64,000 nt of DNA from Streptomyces violens (GTDB taxonomy: Bacteria; Actinomycetota; Actinomycetes; Streptomycetales; Streptomycetaceae), in assembly GCF_000717745.1 (NCBI RefSeq), contig NZ_JOBH01000005.1:186001-250000 (forward strand), given 5' to 3'. Each line of letters starts with the position of its first letter. The stretch's first letter is position 1. Positions 1 to 8,818 of the stretch are shown here, in pieces. The position numbers and the translations under genes were made by a program. The notes below the pieces were generated by a model. The model made no database searches. It was not told the origin of the DNA and worked only from the letters and a program-made list of their open reading frames with translations.

Positions 1-1
1 C

Positions 2-301
2 ACGTGGATCGCGTACACCGTGCTGCGCGCGATGGTCGAGCAGGTCACCGAGGAGGGCAAGGACGTCACCGCGCACTCGCTGCAGCAGGCGCTGGACCGC
101 GGCGACCGGGCCGTCGACACCGGCGGTCTGACCCCGAAGCTGCGCTGGCGCTACGACGACATGCTCGCCGTGCAGTCCTTCCCGCGGATCGTCAACGCAA
201 TGGTGACGTACCAGATCGTACGGGACGGCCGGCTGGTCACGACGCACTCCGGCTTCAGCAACCTCGCGCGGACGCTGGAGAAGCCGCGCCGGGACGCCTG
301 A
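2..301 (+). CDS. ABC transporter solute-binding protein, C-terminal fragment (partial)
   Basis: This is the last 99 residues of a protein whose start lies left of the window; the open frame runs in from base 2 (TWIAYTVLRAM...) and stops at 299-301. The stretch WIAYTVLRAM followed by a DVTAHSLQQAL segment and a closing YQIVRDGRLV strand resembles the end of Peripla_BP_6-type branched-chain amino-acid/urea binding proteins. Such lipoproteins capture a solute outside the membrane and deliver it to an ABC permease. No signal peptide or binding-site residues are visible because the N-terminus is missing. The next gene is convergent and separated by a strong hairpin, so this is the last gene of its transcript. 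The family call is by resemblance of the C-terminal segment only. Confidence 0.6.
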   Translation, partial: TWIAYTVLRAMVEQVTEEGKDVTAHSLQQALDRGDRAVDTGGLTPKLRWRYDDMLAVQSFPRIVNAMVTYQIVRDGRLVTTHSGFSNLARTLEKPRRDA

Positions 302-308
302 CCGAACT

Positions 309-341
309 GAGCGGGCCCCGGCGACGCCGGGACGCCCGCTC
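309..341. terminator. Hairpin terminator between convergent genes
   Basis: Outer arms 309-316 and 334-341 (gagcgggc / gcccgctc) are perfectly complementary, and an inner stem 317-322 / 326-331 closes a 3-nt loop, with a 2-nt bulge. It sits 7 bp after the stop of the left gene and 3 bp from the stop of the convergent gene, so it can serve both strands. No T-run, as usual in Streptomyces. Confidence 0.75.
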
Positions 342-343
342 GG

Positions 344-2350
344 CTAGAGCTGCTCCGGGCTGTGCTCGGTCAGGCCGTACTTCTTGGCGATCGGGTTCCA
401 GAGCTTCGCGGCTTCCTTCTTGGCCGTGGTGGCCTGCCCGCTGGCGGTGTTGCCCGCCACCGCCGCCTTCGTGCCGCGCGCCTTGCCCTTGTGGCAGCCC
501 TTCTTGCCCGCGTGCGCGACCTGGTCGGCCCAGGTGGCGTAGTGGTTGTCGGCCGCCGCCGAGGACTTCCAGGCGTTGGTCAGCGCGGTGGTCAGCTCGA
601 TGTGGTCGGGGAGCTGGTCGGTGGAGAGCTTCCCGAGACGGGTGACCAGGCCGTTCCGCTGGCCGGCCGCGTCCCGCAGGTCCTTGGCCGCGGCACCGAG
701 CTTCGTGCAGGACTTGATGTTGCCGACCGCCCCGATCACCGCGGAACGGCTGTTGTTGCTGTCCTTGAGCAGCGCGTCCAGCTCCTTGGCCTGTACCTCG
801 GCGGGGTCCGCGGTCGGCGAGGGCTTGGCCTGCTTCACCGTGCCCGCGTTGCCGGCATCCTTCTTCGCGCCGTCGTCGTCGCTGCCGCTGAGCGCGTAGC
901 CGACGCCGAGCCCGGCGCCGACGCAGACCACCACGACCGCGCCGATGATCGCGGCGGGCGCGAGCTTGCGGCGGCGCCCGCCACCACCGCCGTGACCGTG
1001 ACCGCTGCCGGAGCGGCCCTCGGGCGGGTACGGGCCCTGGGGCGTGAATGCGGGGTGCTGCGGCGCGGGGCCGCCCGGCTGCTGGGCTGCATGGCCGGGC
1101 TGCTGCGCGGCGAAGCCGGGCTGCTGGGGCGCGGGGCCCGGCTGTGCGCCGTAACCCTGCCGGCCGCCGTGGCCCTGCGGCGCCGCGGGCGGCTCGAAGC
1201 GGGGCATCTGCTGGGTGGACGCGGGGGACTCGGCCTCGGAGGCACCGGCCCCGGCACCGCCCGGCCCGTCGCGGAAGAGGCCGTCGAACTCGGCCGGGGT
1301 CGGCCGGTCGCCCGGCATCCCCGGCCGGATGGCGAACGGCGCACCCGGGGGCGGCTGCGGCGTGCCACCGCCGACCGGCGGGATCAGCTGGGTCGCCGCC
1401 TCCGTGCCATCGGGGGAAGCGGGCGCCTGCGGCATGACGGGCCGCCGCAGCATCGTCGTGGCCTCGGCGTCCGACTCGGGCCGCTTGTTCTCGGGCGGCA
1501 GCGAGCCGTTCTCGGGCGGCAGCGAGCCGGGCATGGGACCGGCGGCCCCCTGCGGCGCCGGCATCGGCTGCGCGCCGGGCCCGCCGGCGAAGGGCTGGAT
1601 GAGCTGGGTGGCCTCGCTGTCGTCGGCGGCGGGCGGCAGCGGCCCGGCGCTCTGCGGCGGCAGCGGCGCGCCGGCCTGCCGCTCGGCACGCACGAGCGCG
1701 CCGCCGGTGGCGTTCCCGGCCTCGTCCGTACTGGATTGGGGGGCTGGACCGGGCTGGGCGTCCGGACCGGGCTGAGGGCCGGCGGGCTGCTGCGGGTAGC
1801 CGTAGGCGGGGCTCGGAGCGCTCGGGGCGGCACCGTAGGCGGCGGCCTGGCCGCTGTACGGGTTCTGCTCCCCGTAGGAGGGCTGGGGCTGCTGGGGCTG
1901 GGCGTACGGGGACGGCGCACCGTACGAGGGCTGCTCGCCGTAGGAAGCCTGCGCCCCATAGGAGGGCTGCTGCTCACCGTAAGAAGGCTGGGCACCGTAA
2001 GAGGGCTGGGCACCGTACGCGCCCTGGCTCGCGGAACCCGTCCCGGTCCCGGCCCCCGCCCCGGCCGACGGCTGCTCCGGCGGCATCGGGGGTACCGGCG
2101 GCTGCCCCTGGGGCGGCGGCGGGTACGCGCCCGGCTGCTGCGAGTACGCATCCGGCTGCTGCGGCGCGTAGGAGCCCTGCTGCGGCGCCTGGGACGGGCC
2201 CCACGGCTCGCCCCACGGCTGACCGGCGGCCGGCGCGGACTGCTGGTCGGGCACGTACGGCTCGCCACCGTTCGCGGGCAGCACCACGCCCTCACGCGCG
2301 GGCCCGCCCGCAGGGTTCTGCGGGTCGCCGCCCTGTCCGCTCTGCGTCAC
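344..2350 (-). CDS. Pro/Gln/Gly-rich single-pass membrane protein with repeated Thr-Gln motifs
   Basis: Unrecognised function. The 668 residues divide into a long disordered N-terminal part (about 1-450) rich in P, Q, G and Y, one membrane segment near residues 465-490 (AAIIGAVVVVCVGAGLGVGY) preceded by a GGGGRRRK basic cluster, and an outside domain of about 170 mostly helical residues with two cysteines. The positive-inside rule places the disordered part in the cytoplasm. Two repeat types stand out: PSYGAQ/PSYGEQ units around residues 115-170, and four spaced Thr-Gln/Thr-Thr motifs (SEATQLIQP, AEATTMLRR, EAATQLIPP, PASTQQMPR). The latter look like phospho-Thr docking sites. A 21-bp perfect tandem duplication encodes GSLPPEN twice. 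It could be a kinase substrate or an FHA-domain partner; that is inference. Confidence 0.7.
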   Translation of the reverse strand: MTQSGQGGDPQNPAGGPAREGVVLPANGGEPYVPDQQSAPAAGQPWGEPWGPSQAPQQGSYAPQQPDAYSQQPGAYPPPPQGQPPVPPMPPEQPSAGAGAGTGTGSASQGAYGAQPSYGAQPSYGEQQPSYGAQASYGEQPSYGAPSPYAQPQQPQPSYGEQNPYSGQAAAYGAAPSAPSPAYGYPQQPAGPQPGPDAQPGPAPQSSTDEAGNATGGALVRAERQAGAPLPPQSAGPLPPAADDSEATQLIQPFAGGPGAQPMPAPQGAAGPMPGSLPPENGSLPPENKRPESDAEATTMLRRPVMPQAPASPDGTEAATQLIPPVGGGTPQPPPGAPFAIRPGMPGDRPTPAEFDGLFRDGPGGAGAGASEAESPASTQQMPRFEPPAAPQGHGGRQGYGAQPGPAPQQPGFAAQQPGHAAQQPGGPAPQHPAFTPQGPYPPEGRSGSGHGHGGGGGRRRKLAPAAIIGAVVVVCVGAGLGVGYALSGSDDDGAKKDAGNAGTVKQAKPSPTADPAEVQAKELDALLKDSNNSRSAVIGAVGNIKSCTKLGAAAKDLRDAAGQRNGLVTRLGKLSTDQLPDHIELTTALTNAWKSSAAADNHYATWADQVAHAGKKGCHKGKARGTKAAVAGNTASGQATTAKKEAAKLWNPIAKKYGLTEHSPEQL
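1487..1530. repeat. 21-bp tandem duplication inside the Pro/Gln-rich gene
   Basis: The unit ttctcgggcggcagcgagcc(g) occurs twice in a row and duplicates the peptide GSLPPEN. It keeps the reading frame, so it reflects repeat expansion in a disordered segment. Confidence 0.8.
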
Positions 2351-2565
2351 CGGGACTCCTACTTCTGCTTCTTACGGAATCGTCGGCTCACGCTACCGGG
2401 TAGCAGTCACGTTCGACCACGTCCCCTGGTCACCGGCCACTTGACGCACACCGGCACCACCCGTCGATTCCGGAGGATCGACGGACAAAGAGGACGCAAG
2501 GCAGACACCGGCCGACAGACACCGGCCGAATGTCACCCGGGGCGGGCCGCCCCGGGTCCGTACCG

Positions 2566-3954
2566 TCACGCCGCCCGCAGCTCCAGCCGCGCGGCGAACT
2601 CCCGCACCACCGCCTCCTCCCGGTACGGCTCCAGGCGCTCCTGGAAGTCCTCCAGATACTCCGTGCCGCGCGAGGAGCGCAGCCCGCTCAGCAACTCGGC
2701 CGCCTGCGTGCCCGTATGACACGCCTGCTCGATCTCGCGCTGCTGCACCTGCGCGCTCGCCAGCAGTACGAGCCCGATCGCGCGCCGCCGCGCCCGGCTC
2801 TCGGGGTGCCCGGCGAGCGCCTGCTCGGCCTGCTGCCGGGCAGCCGCCGCCTGCCCCAAGTCGCGGTGGCAGTGCGCCAGTTCGTCGGCGAGATAGGCGG
2901 GGTCGAAGTGACCGATCCACGCCGGGTCGTCGCCCGCGTCCGTACCGGACTCGGCCCGCTCCATCGCGCTGACCGCGCGCCCGGCCACGGACTGGAACGC
3001 CCGGGTGTCCCCCATCAGCGCGTGCCCGCGCGCCTCCGCCGCGCAGAACATCGCCTCGGCGCGCGGCGTCACGTGCCCGCGGGTGCCTTCCTGTGCCGCG
3101 CGCGCGAGTTGCGCGATCTCCCGGGGGTTGCCGAGCGAGGCGGCGAGGTGGCTCATGCTGGCGGCGAGCACGTACCCGCCGTAACCACGGTCGCCGGCCG
3201 CCTGTGCCAGGCGCAGCGCCTGGATGTAGTACCGCTGGGCCAGTCCGGGCTGGCCCGTGTCGACCGCCATGTAACCGCCCAGCTCGGTCAACCGGGCTAC
3301 CGCGGCGAACAGTTCGCGCCCCACAGACTCCCGGTACGTGCCCGCGAGCAGCCCGGAGACCACGCTGTTGAGGTAGTGCACGACGACCGGGCGGACGTGC
3401 CCGCTGCCGTACTGGTGGTCCAGTTCGCTGAGCGCGGTCGTCATGGCGCGGACCGCCTCGACGTCCGAACGGCCCACGCGGGCACCGGCGTTGCGCGCGA
3501 CCTGGGTGTCGGCGCCGGTGATCAGCCAGTCCCGGCTCGGCTCGACCAGCGCCGAGGCGGCGACGGTCGAGCCGCTGAGAAAGTCGCGGCGGCCCACGTC
3601 ACTCCGCCACAGCTCACAAACCTGCTCTATCGCACCGAGGACGGTGGGCGAGAACTGCAGCCCGACACCGGAGGCGAGGTTCTTGCCGTCGGCCATGCCG
3701 ATCTCGTCGATCGTGACCGTGCGGCCCAGCTTGCGACCGAGTGCCTCGGCGATGATCGCGGGCGCCCGGCCGCGGGGTTGCTGGCCGCGCAGCCAGCGGG
3801 CAACGGACGTCTTGTCGTAGCGCAGGTCCAGGCCGTGCTCGGCACCGCAGACGTTCACGCGGCGGGCGAGCCCGGCGTTGGAACAGGCAGCTTCCTGGAT
3901 GAGCGCCTGCAGCCGTTCGTTCGGCTGCCGCGCGACGAGTGGCCTGGCGGCCAT
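2566..3954 (-). CDS. HTH/TPR-type transcriptional regulator (NsdA-like architecture)
   Basis: A 462-residue cytoplasmic regulator. The N-terminal 80 residues contain an HTH-like segment (NAGLARRVN ... DKTSVARWLRGQQPRGRAP), followed by a long helical region (about 170-440) with TPR-like helices such as GLAQRYYIQALRLAQAAG and CHRDLGQAAAARQQAEQAL. This layout is shared by Streptomyces regulators related to NsdA, which act on development and antibiotic production. The family is very conserved across Streptomyces, and this copy looks complete. The start ATG at 3954 is preceded by AGGGGG. The gene stands alone, with a 215-bp gap to the left neighbour and about 300 bp of upstream DNA shared with the divergent prim-pol gene. 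The target genes and any ligand are unknown. Confidence 0.7.
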   Translation of the reverse strand: MAARPLVARQPNERLQALIQEAACSNAGLARRVNVCGAEHGLDLRYDKTSVARWLRGQQPRGRAPAIIAEALGRKLGRTVTIDEIGMADGKNLASGVGLQFSPTVLGAIEQVCELWRSDVGRRDFLSGSTVAASALVEPSRDWLITGADTQVARNAGARVGRSDVEAVRAMTTALSELDHQYGSGHVRPVVVHYLNSVVSGLLAGTYRESVGRELFAAVARLTELGGYMAVDTGQPGLAQRYYIQALRLAQAAGDRGYGGYVLAASMSHLAASLGNPREIAQLARAAQEGTRGHVTPRAEAMFCAAEARGHALMGDTRAFQSVAGRAVSAMERAESGTDAGDDPAWIGHFDPAYLADELAHCHRDLGQAAAARQQAEQALAGHPESRARRRAIGLVLLASAQVQQREIEQACHTGTQAAELLSGLRSSRGTEYLEDFQERLEPYREEAVVREFAARLELRAA

Positions 3955-4263
3955 GCTGTACCCCCTGTGTACTGCGGCGCGTTCACCGTCGAACGCCGTC
4001 CCCGTCCATCATTTCCCGCCCATACCCGCGATATCCGCTTTTTCCGCCGCTACCGCGTGACATAAGCGATACTCACCAAATGCCGGACCAGCCCCCTTAA
4101 CCGCTCACCGCCGACCGCTGCCGGACGGCCTTCCCGCCCCGTCACGCAAGTGGCTACCCAGCCTCCGCCGCACGGCCTCGCACGCGCCCCCGCCCGTGCA
4201 TCCATGCGCCCCACGTGCAAGAACGTTGCGCCGTGCCGTGCCACTTGTTGGCCGTAACCCTTG
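3955..4263. promoter_or_regulatory. Divergent intergenic region (regulator / prim-pol gene)
   Basis: No gene is supported here. It must hold the promoters of the two flanking divergent genes. The part near 4008-4085 is clearly less GC-rich than its surroundings (atatccgctttttccgcc, gacataagcgatactcacc), as expected of promoter DNA. I could not fix a single convincing -35/-10 pair. Confidence 0.4.
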
Positions 4264-4965
4264 GTGACAGCGGAAGTTGTCCCGTTCGTGGAACAGAGCA
4301 GCGGAGTCACAGGAGCCCCACAGGTCCCCCAGCAGCGCGGTGAGCGGCTGCTCGACATTGCGGTGCGTTACGCGGCGGAACGCCACTGGGACGTACTCCC
4401 CGGCGCATGGCTGGAAGACGACGGTGCGGCAACGTACTGTTCCTGCGGCGCCCGTGACTGCCGGACCCCCGGCGCCCACCCCCTCGCGGCCGACTGGCCC
4501 ACGGCGGCCACCGGCAGTACGACTGCCATCCACAACCTGTGGACGCAGCATCCCCGTGCGGCGATCCTGCTGCCGACAGGCCGCACATTCGACGCGCTGG
4601 ACGTGCCCGAGACCGCGGGCTGCCTGGCGCTGGCCCGCATGGAACGGCAGGGCCTGCCGCTCGGCCCGGTCATCCGCACCCCGGACCGCCGGATGCTCTT
4701 CCTCGTCCTCCCGGGCGCCGCCGCCAAACTCTCGGACCTGGCGCGCACCCCGCTCCGCTCCTCCCCCGCCGCCCTCGGCCTGATCACCCACGGCGAGGGC
4801 ACGTACATCGCCGCTCCCCCCACCCGCACGGGCCGCCACGCCCCGGTCCAATGGGCCCGCCACCCCACCCCCGCCAACCGCTGGCTCCCCGCCACGGAAG
4901 ACCTCCTCAACCCCCTCACGTACGCCTGCAGCCTCGAATCAACGCCGGACCGGGGCCACAGGTAA
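4264..4965 (+). CDS. Stand-alone prim-pol-like protein (bifunctional DNA primase/polymerase N-terminal domain family)
   Basis: About 233 residues forming only a prim-pol (AEP) type module, without helicase. After a short variable head comes LLDIAVRYAAERHWDVLPGA, a Cys-containing loop (CSCGARDCRTPGAHPLAADW), AAILLPTGRTFDALDVPE at the place of the catalytic acidic motif, then GPVIRTPDRRMLFLVLPG and HGEGTYIAAPP, which match the usual prim-pol strand order. The acidic motif is FDALDVPE rather than a clean DxD, so polymerase activity is uncertain. Streptomyces chromosomes carry many such single-domain copies, often beside XRE or anti-sigma ATPase genes, as here. The start could be TTG 4261 or GTG 4264; neither has a clear ribosome-binding site. 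The role is unknown. Confidence 0.7.
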   Translation: MTAEVVPFVEQSSGVTGAPQVPQQRGERLLDIAVRYAAERHWDVLPGAWLEDDGAATYCSCGARDCRTPGAHPLAADWPTAATGSTTAIHNLWTQHPRAAILLPTGRTFDALDVPETAGCLALARMERQGLPLGPVIRTPDRRMLFLVLPGAAAKLSDLARTPLRSSPAALGLITHGEGTYIAAPPTRTGRHAPVQWARHPTPANRWLPATEDLLNPLTYACSLESTPDRGHR

Positions 4966-4969
4966 GGCG

Positions 4970-5131
4970 TCAATCGCGCCCCTGCCCGACCGGCTCCGCG
5001 CGACGCACGGCCAACTCGGCCCACACCGTCTTCCCCCGCCCCTCCACCACCCACCCCCGGCACCGACTGAGCGCACACACAAGCGCAAGCCCACGCCCCC
5101 GCTCGCAAATGCCCCCCGAGCCGGCCGCGCC
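4970..5131 (-). pseudogene. Remnant of an RsbW-like anti-sigma-type ATPase (HATPase_c_2), C-terminal part only
   Basis: Reading the minus strand from about 5131 to the stop at 4970-4972 gives GGICERGRGLALVCALSRC, then RGWVVEGRGKTVWAELAV. This is the G2-box and last strand of the small Streptomyces ATP-binding proteins related to anti-sigma factor RsbW. An in-frame stop lies just upstream (near 5142), there is no start codon, and none of the other frames supplies the missing N-box half. It is therefore a broken gene with about 50 residues left. Such ATPases commonly accompany XRE/DUF397 or prim-pol genes, and this fragment lies 4 bp past the end of the prim-pol gene on the opposite strand. Confidence 0.65.
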
Positions 5132-5356
5132 CGCAGGTCACGTGCAGCCCGATCTCCGGGGCGGAGTGCTGCACGGGTGGAGGCGGGGCGGGATGGGGGC
5201 GGGCCTGGGCCCCCTCCCCCGCCCCCCTGGCTAGTGCGCATAGCAGTACAGCCGTTGCTTGATCATCCGGCTCGCGTGCCCGTCGTCCGCATATCGTTGG
5301 GGGACGGCGGGGGCTTGACCGGGCCCTGCCTTGACGTCCGAGGACAGGGGAACCGA

Positions 5357-6181
5357 GTGACGACCGAAAGTTCGGGTGCTGGGGAACAGGCTGGCACGGC
5401 CGGGGCGCCGGCGGCGGTGCGTATCCACAGCCTCTGGAAAAAGTATGGAGATCACACCGCGGTTGCGGGGATTGATCTGACGTTGCCCGCCGGGCGGTTC
5501 ATCGGGCTCGTGGGACCGAACGGCGCGGGGAAGACGACCACGCTGTCGATGGTGACCGGGCTGCTGCGGCCGGACGCGGGTCAGGTCGAGATCGGGGGAC
5601 ATGATGTCTGGCGCGATCCGGTCGCGGTGAAGTCCCGGATCGGGGTGCTTCCTGAAGGGCTGCGGCTGTTCGAGCGGCTGTCGGGCGGCGAGCTTCTTTC
5701 GTACATCGGGCGGCTGCGGGGGCTGCCCGGCGACGAGGTCGACAAGCGGGCCGGGCAGTTGCTGGACGTGCTCGATCTGTCCGCGGCCCGGAACAAGCTG
5801 GTCGTGGACTACTCGACCGGTATGCGGAAGAAGATCGGGCTGGCCGCTGCCTTGCTGCACAACCCGGAGATTCTCTTTCTGGACGAGCCGTTCGAGGGGG
5901 TGGATCCGGTGTCCGCCCAGACCATTCGGGGCGTACTGGAGCGCTACACCGGGTCCGGCGCGACCGTCGTCTTCTCCAGTCATGTCATGGAGTTGGTGGA
6001 GTCGCTGTGTGACTGGGTCGCGGTCATGGCAGGCGGGAAGATCCGGGCCGATGGGCCGATCGGTGAGGTGCGCGGTGACGCGCCCTCGCTGCAGGACGCC
6101 TTCCTCGAACTGGTCGGCGCGGGCAGCCGCGCGCGGGCCGGGGAAAACCTGGACTGGCTGGGCGGGGGCGGCGCCCGATGA
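5357..6181 (+). CDS. ABC transporter ATP-binding protein (ABC-2 type exporter)
   Basis: About 274 residues. The ATPase energises export through the membrane protein encoded next. Walker A is LVGPNGAGKTTT, Walker B is ILFLDEPFEGVD, the switch His is in VFSSHVMELVE, and the signature loop is YSTGMRKKIGL instead of canonical LSGGQ, a variation usual in DrrA/CcmA-like exporters. GTG 5357 is chosen because it lies 9 bp after GAGGACAGGGG and gives the normal family N-terminus; longer in-frame starts would add low-complexity sequence. The stop overlaps the start of the permease gene (ATGA), indicating translational coupling. The substrate cannot be deduced. Confidence 0.9.
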   Translation: MTTESSGAGEQAGTAGAPAAVRIHSLWKKYGDHTAVAGIDLTLPAGRFIGLVGPNGAGKTTTLSMVTGLLRPDAGQVEIGGHDVWRDPVAVKSRIGVLPEGLRLFERLSGGELLSYIGRLRGLPGDEVDKRAGQLLDVLDLSAARNKLVVDYSTGMRKKIGLAAALLHNPEILFLDEPFEGVDPVSAQTIRGVLERYTGSGATVVFSSHVMELVESLCDWVAVMAGGKIRADGPIGEVRGDAPSLQDAFLELVGAGSRARAGENLDWLGGGGAR

Positions 6182-7821
6182 GCACGGCCACCCGCTCCGT
6201 GAGCACGCCGGCCGCCGCCCCGCCGTCCCCGGCGCTCACGCCCATCTTCGTACGGCTCAAGCTGTCGCTCCTGAAGAACGGGCTGCGGCAGTCGCCGGGG
6301 CGCACCGCCGCGTACATCATCTCGATGGCCGTCACGCTGCTGTTCGCGGCCGGGCTGCTGCTGGGGCTGATCCTGCTGCGCGGCGTGTCCGGCGCGCCGG
6401 CGCTGGCCGTGCTGCTGACCGCGATCCTCACGCTCGGGTGGGCGGCGATGCCGCTGTTCTTCCCGACGGCTGACGAGACGATGGATCCGACCCGGCTGGT
6501 GATGCTGCCGCTGCGGCCCCGGCCGCTGATCGGCTCGCTGCTGATCGCCTCGCTCATCGGTGTCGGGCCGGTCTTCACCGTCGTACTGGCGGCCGGTTCC
6601 GTGGTCGCCGTGGCGCACGGTGCGGCCGCGGTGATCGTCGGGGTCATCGCGACGGTGCTGATCGTCCTGGTGTGCGCGGCGCTCGCGCGGGCCATCGCGA
6701 CCGCCAACGTACGGCTGCTGACCAGCCGCCGCGGCCGCGATCTCGCCGTCCTCAGCGGCCTGTTCGTCGCGCTCGGCGCGCAGGGCGTGAACCTCGCCGC
6801 GCAGAAGCTCGCCCAGTCGCAGGGGCTGGCGGCCCTGGAGCCGGCCGCGGCGGTACTGCGCTGGATCCCTCCCGCCTCCGCGGTGGACGCGGTGGACGCG
6901 GCGGGCCGGGGCGCTTACGGGCGCGCGGTGTTCGGCCTCGCGCTGACGGCGCTGGCGCTCGTCGTGCTGCTGTGGTGGTGGAGCCGCACGCTCACCACTG
7001 TCATGACCTCGCCCGACTCCTCCACACTGCAGGCCATCGAGAAGGACAGCGGCCGCAAGCGGGCCGGCCGGGCGGGCGGCTGGGAGCGGCTGCTGCCGGA
7101 CGGCCGTACGGGAACGGTCATGCGGCGCACGATGCTGTACGGCTGGCGCGACCCGAAGACGAAGATGGGCTGGGCCGCGGCGCTCGGCGTCGGCCTGATC
7201 CTCCCGGTGGTCACGGCGGTGCAGGGCGGTGGCAGCGTCTATACGGCGTGCTGGGCGTCGGGGCTGCTCGGGCTGCAGATGTACAACCAGTTCGGGCAGG
7301 ACACCTCCGCGTTCTGGATGGTCGCCTCGACGCTCTCCACGCGCCGCGACGCTTTCCTGGAGCTGGCCGGGCGGGCGCTGGCGGTGGCCGTGATCGCGGT
7401 GCCGTACGTGACGCTCGTGGTGCTCGGCTCGGCGGCGCTGCTCGACGACTGGGCGGCCTTCCCCGAGGTGTACGGGGTGGCGCTGGCGCTCCTCGGTGCG
7501 CTGGTGGCGACGGGGGCGTTCGCCTCGGTCCGTTTCCCGTACTCGATCCCGTCCGACGGCAACAAGAACGTCGCGCCGGGGCAGGGCGGGATCGCCTGGA
7601 TCAGCATGCTGGTCGGGGTGGTCATGGGCGGTCTGCTGTGTCTGCCGGTGATCGGCCTGACCGTCGGGCTCCATGTGGCGGGGCTGCAGGGGCTGTTGTG
7701 GCTGGTGCTGCCGGTGGGCGCGGTGTACGGGGCGGTCGTGGCCGTCCTCGGGCTGCGGCTGACCGCGCCCGTCGTCCTCCGGCGGCTGCCGGAGATTCTT
7801 GTGGCGGTGAGCAAGGGGTAG
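6178..7821 (+). CDS. ABC-2 type transporter permease, large
   Basis: 547 residues, with about 12 hydrophobic segments (for example TAAYIISMAVTLLFAAGLLL and AVIVGVIATVLIVLVCAALA) separated by a central soluble stretch (about 280-320: SSTLQAIEKDSGRKRAGRAG). The size is about twice that of a single ABC-2 permease, so one chain could form the whole membrane pore. It is coupled by a 4-bp overlap to the preceding ATPase and is the last gene of the unit; a hairpin region follows. Substrate unknown; drug, lipid or peptide export are all possible. Confidence 0.85.
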   Translation: MSTATRSVSTPAAAPPSPALTPIFVRLKLSLLKNGLRQSPGRTAAYIISMAVTLLFAAGLLLGLILLRGVSGAPALAVLLTAILTLGWAAMPLFFPTADETMDPTRLVMLPLRPRPLIGSLLIASLIGVGPVFTVVLAAGSVVAVAHGAAAVIVGVIATVLIVLVCAALARAIATANVRLLTSRRGRDLAVLSGLFVALGAQGVNLAAQKLAQSQGLAALEPAAAVLRWIPPASAVDAVDAAGRGAYGRAVFGLALTALALVVLLWWWSRTLTTVMTSPDSSTLQAIEKDSGRKRAGRAGGWERLLPDGRTGTVMRRTMLYGWRDPKTKMGWAAALGVGLILPVVTAVQGGGSVYTACWASGLLGLQMYNQFGQDTSAFWMVASTLSTRRDAFLELAGRALAVAVIAVPYVTLVVLGSAALLDDWAAFPEVYGVALALLGALVATGAFASVRFPYSIPSDGNKNVAPGQGGIAWISMLVGVVMGGLLCLPVIGLTVGLHVAGLQGLLWLVLPVGAVYGAVVAVLGLRLTAPVVLRRLPEILVAVSKG

Positions 7822-7842
7822 CGGGGCACGACCTCGAGAGCC

Positions 7843-7879
7843 GACGGGCGCCCGTCCCCCCAGGGAGCGGGCGCCCGCT
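7843..7879. terminator. Double-palindrome terminator between convergent genes
   Basis: Two perfect 14-bp palindromes, 7843-7856 (gacgggcgcccgtc) and 7866-7879 (agcgggcgcccgct), are separated by 9 nt. Because both contain cgggcgcccg, they can also pair with each other as one stem with a C-rich loop. It lies between the stop of the permease and the stop of the convergent hydrolase. Directly after it, gcttcaggtcag is repeated twice (7881-7905 region). Confidence 0.7.
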
Positions 7880-7936
7880 GCTTCAGGTCAGTACCGCTTC
7901 AGGTCAGGGTTTGTACCGTCCCCAACGCCCGGTCGC

Positions 7937-8818
7937 TCACGTCGGAATCGCCGCGTGCAGGAACGGTTCCAGCGCGCGGCGCCAGTCGTCCGGGCGCTCC
8001 CAGGGGAGGAGGTGGCCGGCGTCGGAGATCTCGGCGTAGGCGCCGCGCGGGAGGACTCGGACCATCTCCTGGGCCTCGGCACGGCCCAGTTCGCCGTCGA
8101 GGCCGCGGACGACCAGCGTGGGGCATTCGATCTGGGCGAGCTCCTCCCAGTGCGCGTCGTGCACCCATGCCTCGCGGACGGCGAGCATCTGGCGGCGGGA
8201 GAAGACCGGGCGCCAGCCGTCGCCGCGCTCGGCCATCACCTCGGCGAAGTACTCGCCGCGCACGGGCTTCGGCCGCTCCAGCGTGGGGTCGTCCTCGCCG
8301 AACCACTTGCGGACGTCGGCGAGCGTGGCGAAGGGGACCGGCCAGGAGCGGAACCATGCCTCCCATTCGCGCTGCGATGCCGCGCCCAGGGCCGATGCCC
8401 GCATGTCGCAGATGACCAGGGCGCTGACCAGGTCGGGCCGGCGCGCTGCGAGCTGCCAGGCGGTGAGCGCGCCCATGGAGTGGCCGATGACGGCGGCCGG
8501 CGCGAGATGCAGCTGCTCGATGGCAGCGATCGCGTCGTCCACGTACGTCATGCGGTCGAACGGCCCGTCGGTGGGCTTCTCACTGCGGCCGTGGCCGCGC
8601 TGGTCGAGGCCGACCGGGCGGTAGCGCGCGCCGAGCCAGCGGGCGGTCTCCGCCCAGTGCGCGGCCCGCCCCATCAGGCCGTGGAGGAGCAGCACGCCGG
8701 GACCGCGTCCGTTGTGCTTCCGCTCCGCTCCCTCGCCGCCGGCCTTGGGAGGGTCGGTGAACTCCCAGGCCGCGAGCCGTACGCCCCCGGTACCTGTCAC
8801 GTCGATGCGCCGCACCAT
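7937..8818 (-). CDS. Alpha/beta-fold hydrolase
   Basis: 293 residues of a soluble alpha/beta hydrolase. The oxyanion strand is VLLLHGLMG (42-50), the nucleophile elbow is IGHSMGA with Ser at about 114, an acid is likely in VVRGLDGELG (about 241), and His at about 269 is in DAGHLLPWE, so the triad is complete. The motif LDQRGHGRSEKP is typical of the epoxide hydrolase/haloperoxidase branch. An insert of charged residues near 28-37 (GGEGAERKHNGRG) lies just before the core strand. The gene is single; upstream, on the minus strand, tagtgt at 8857-8862 could be a -10 box. The substrate is unknown. Confidence 0.88.
   Translation of the reverse strand: MVRRIDVTGTGGVRLAAWEFTDPPKAGGEGAERKHNGRGPGVLLLHGLMGRAAHWAETARWLGARYRPVGLDQRGHGRSEKPTDGPFDRMTYVDDAIAAIEQLHLAPAAVIGHSMGALTAWQLAARRPDLVSALVICDMRASALGAASQREWEAWFRSWPVPFATLADVRKWFGEDDPTLERPKPVRGEYFAEVMAERGDGWRPVFSRRQMLAVREAWVHDAHWEELAQIECPTLVVRGLDGELGRAEAQEMVRVLPRGAYAEISDAGHLLPWERPDDWRRALEPFLHAAIPT

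Noticed and set aside
5177..5356. Longer N-terminus for the ABC ATPase
   Set aside because: Glycine/proline-rich sequence without homology; GTG 5357 has a ribosome-binding site.
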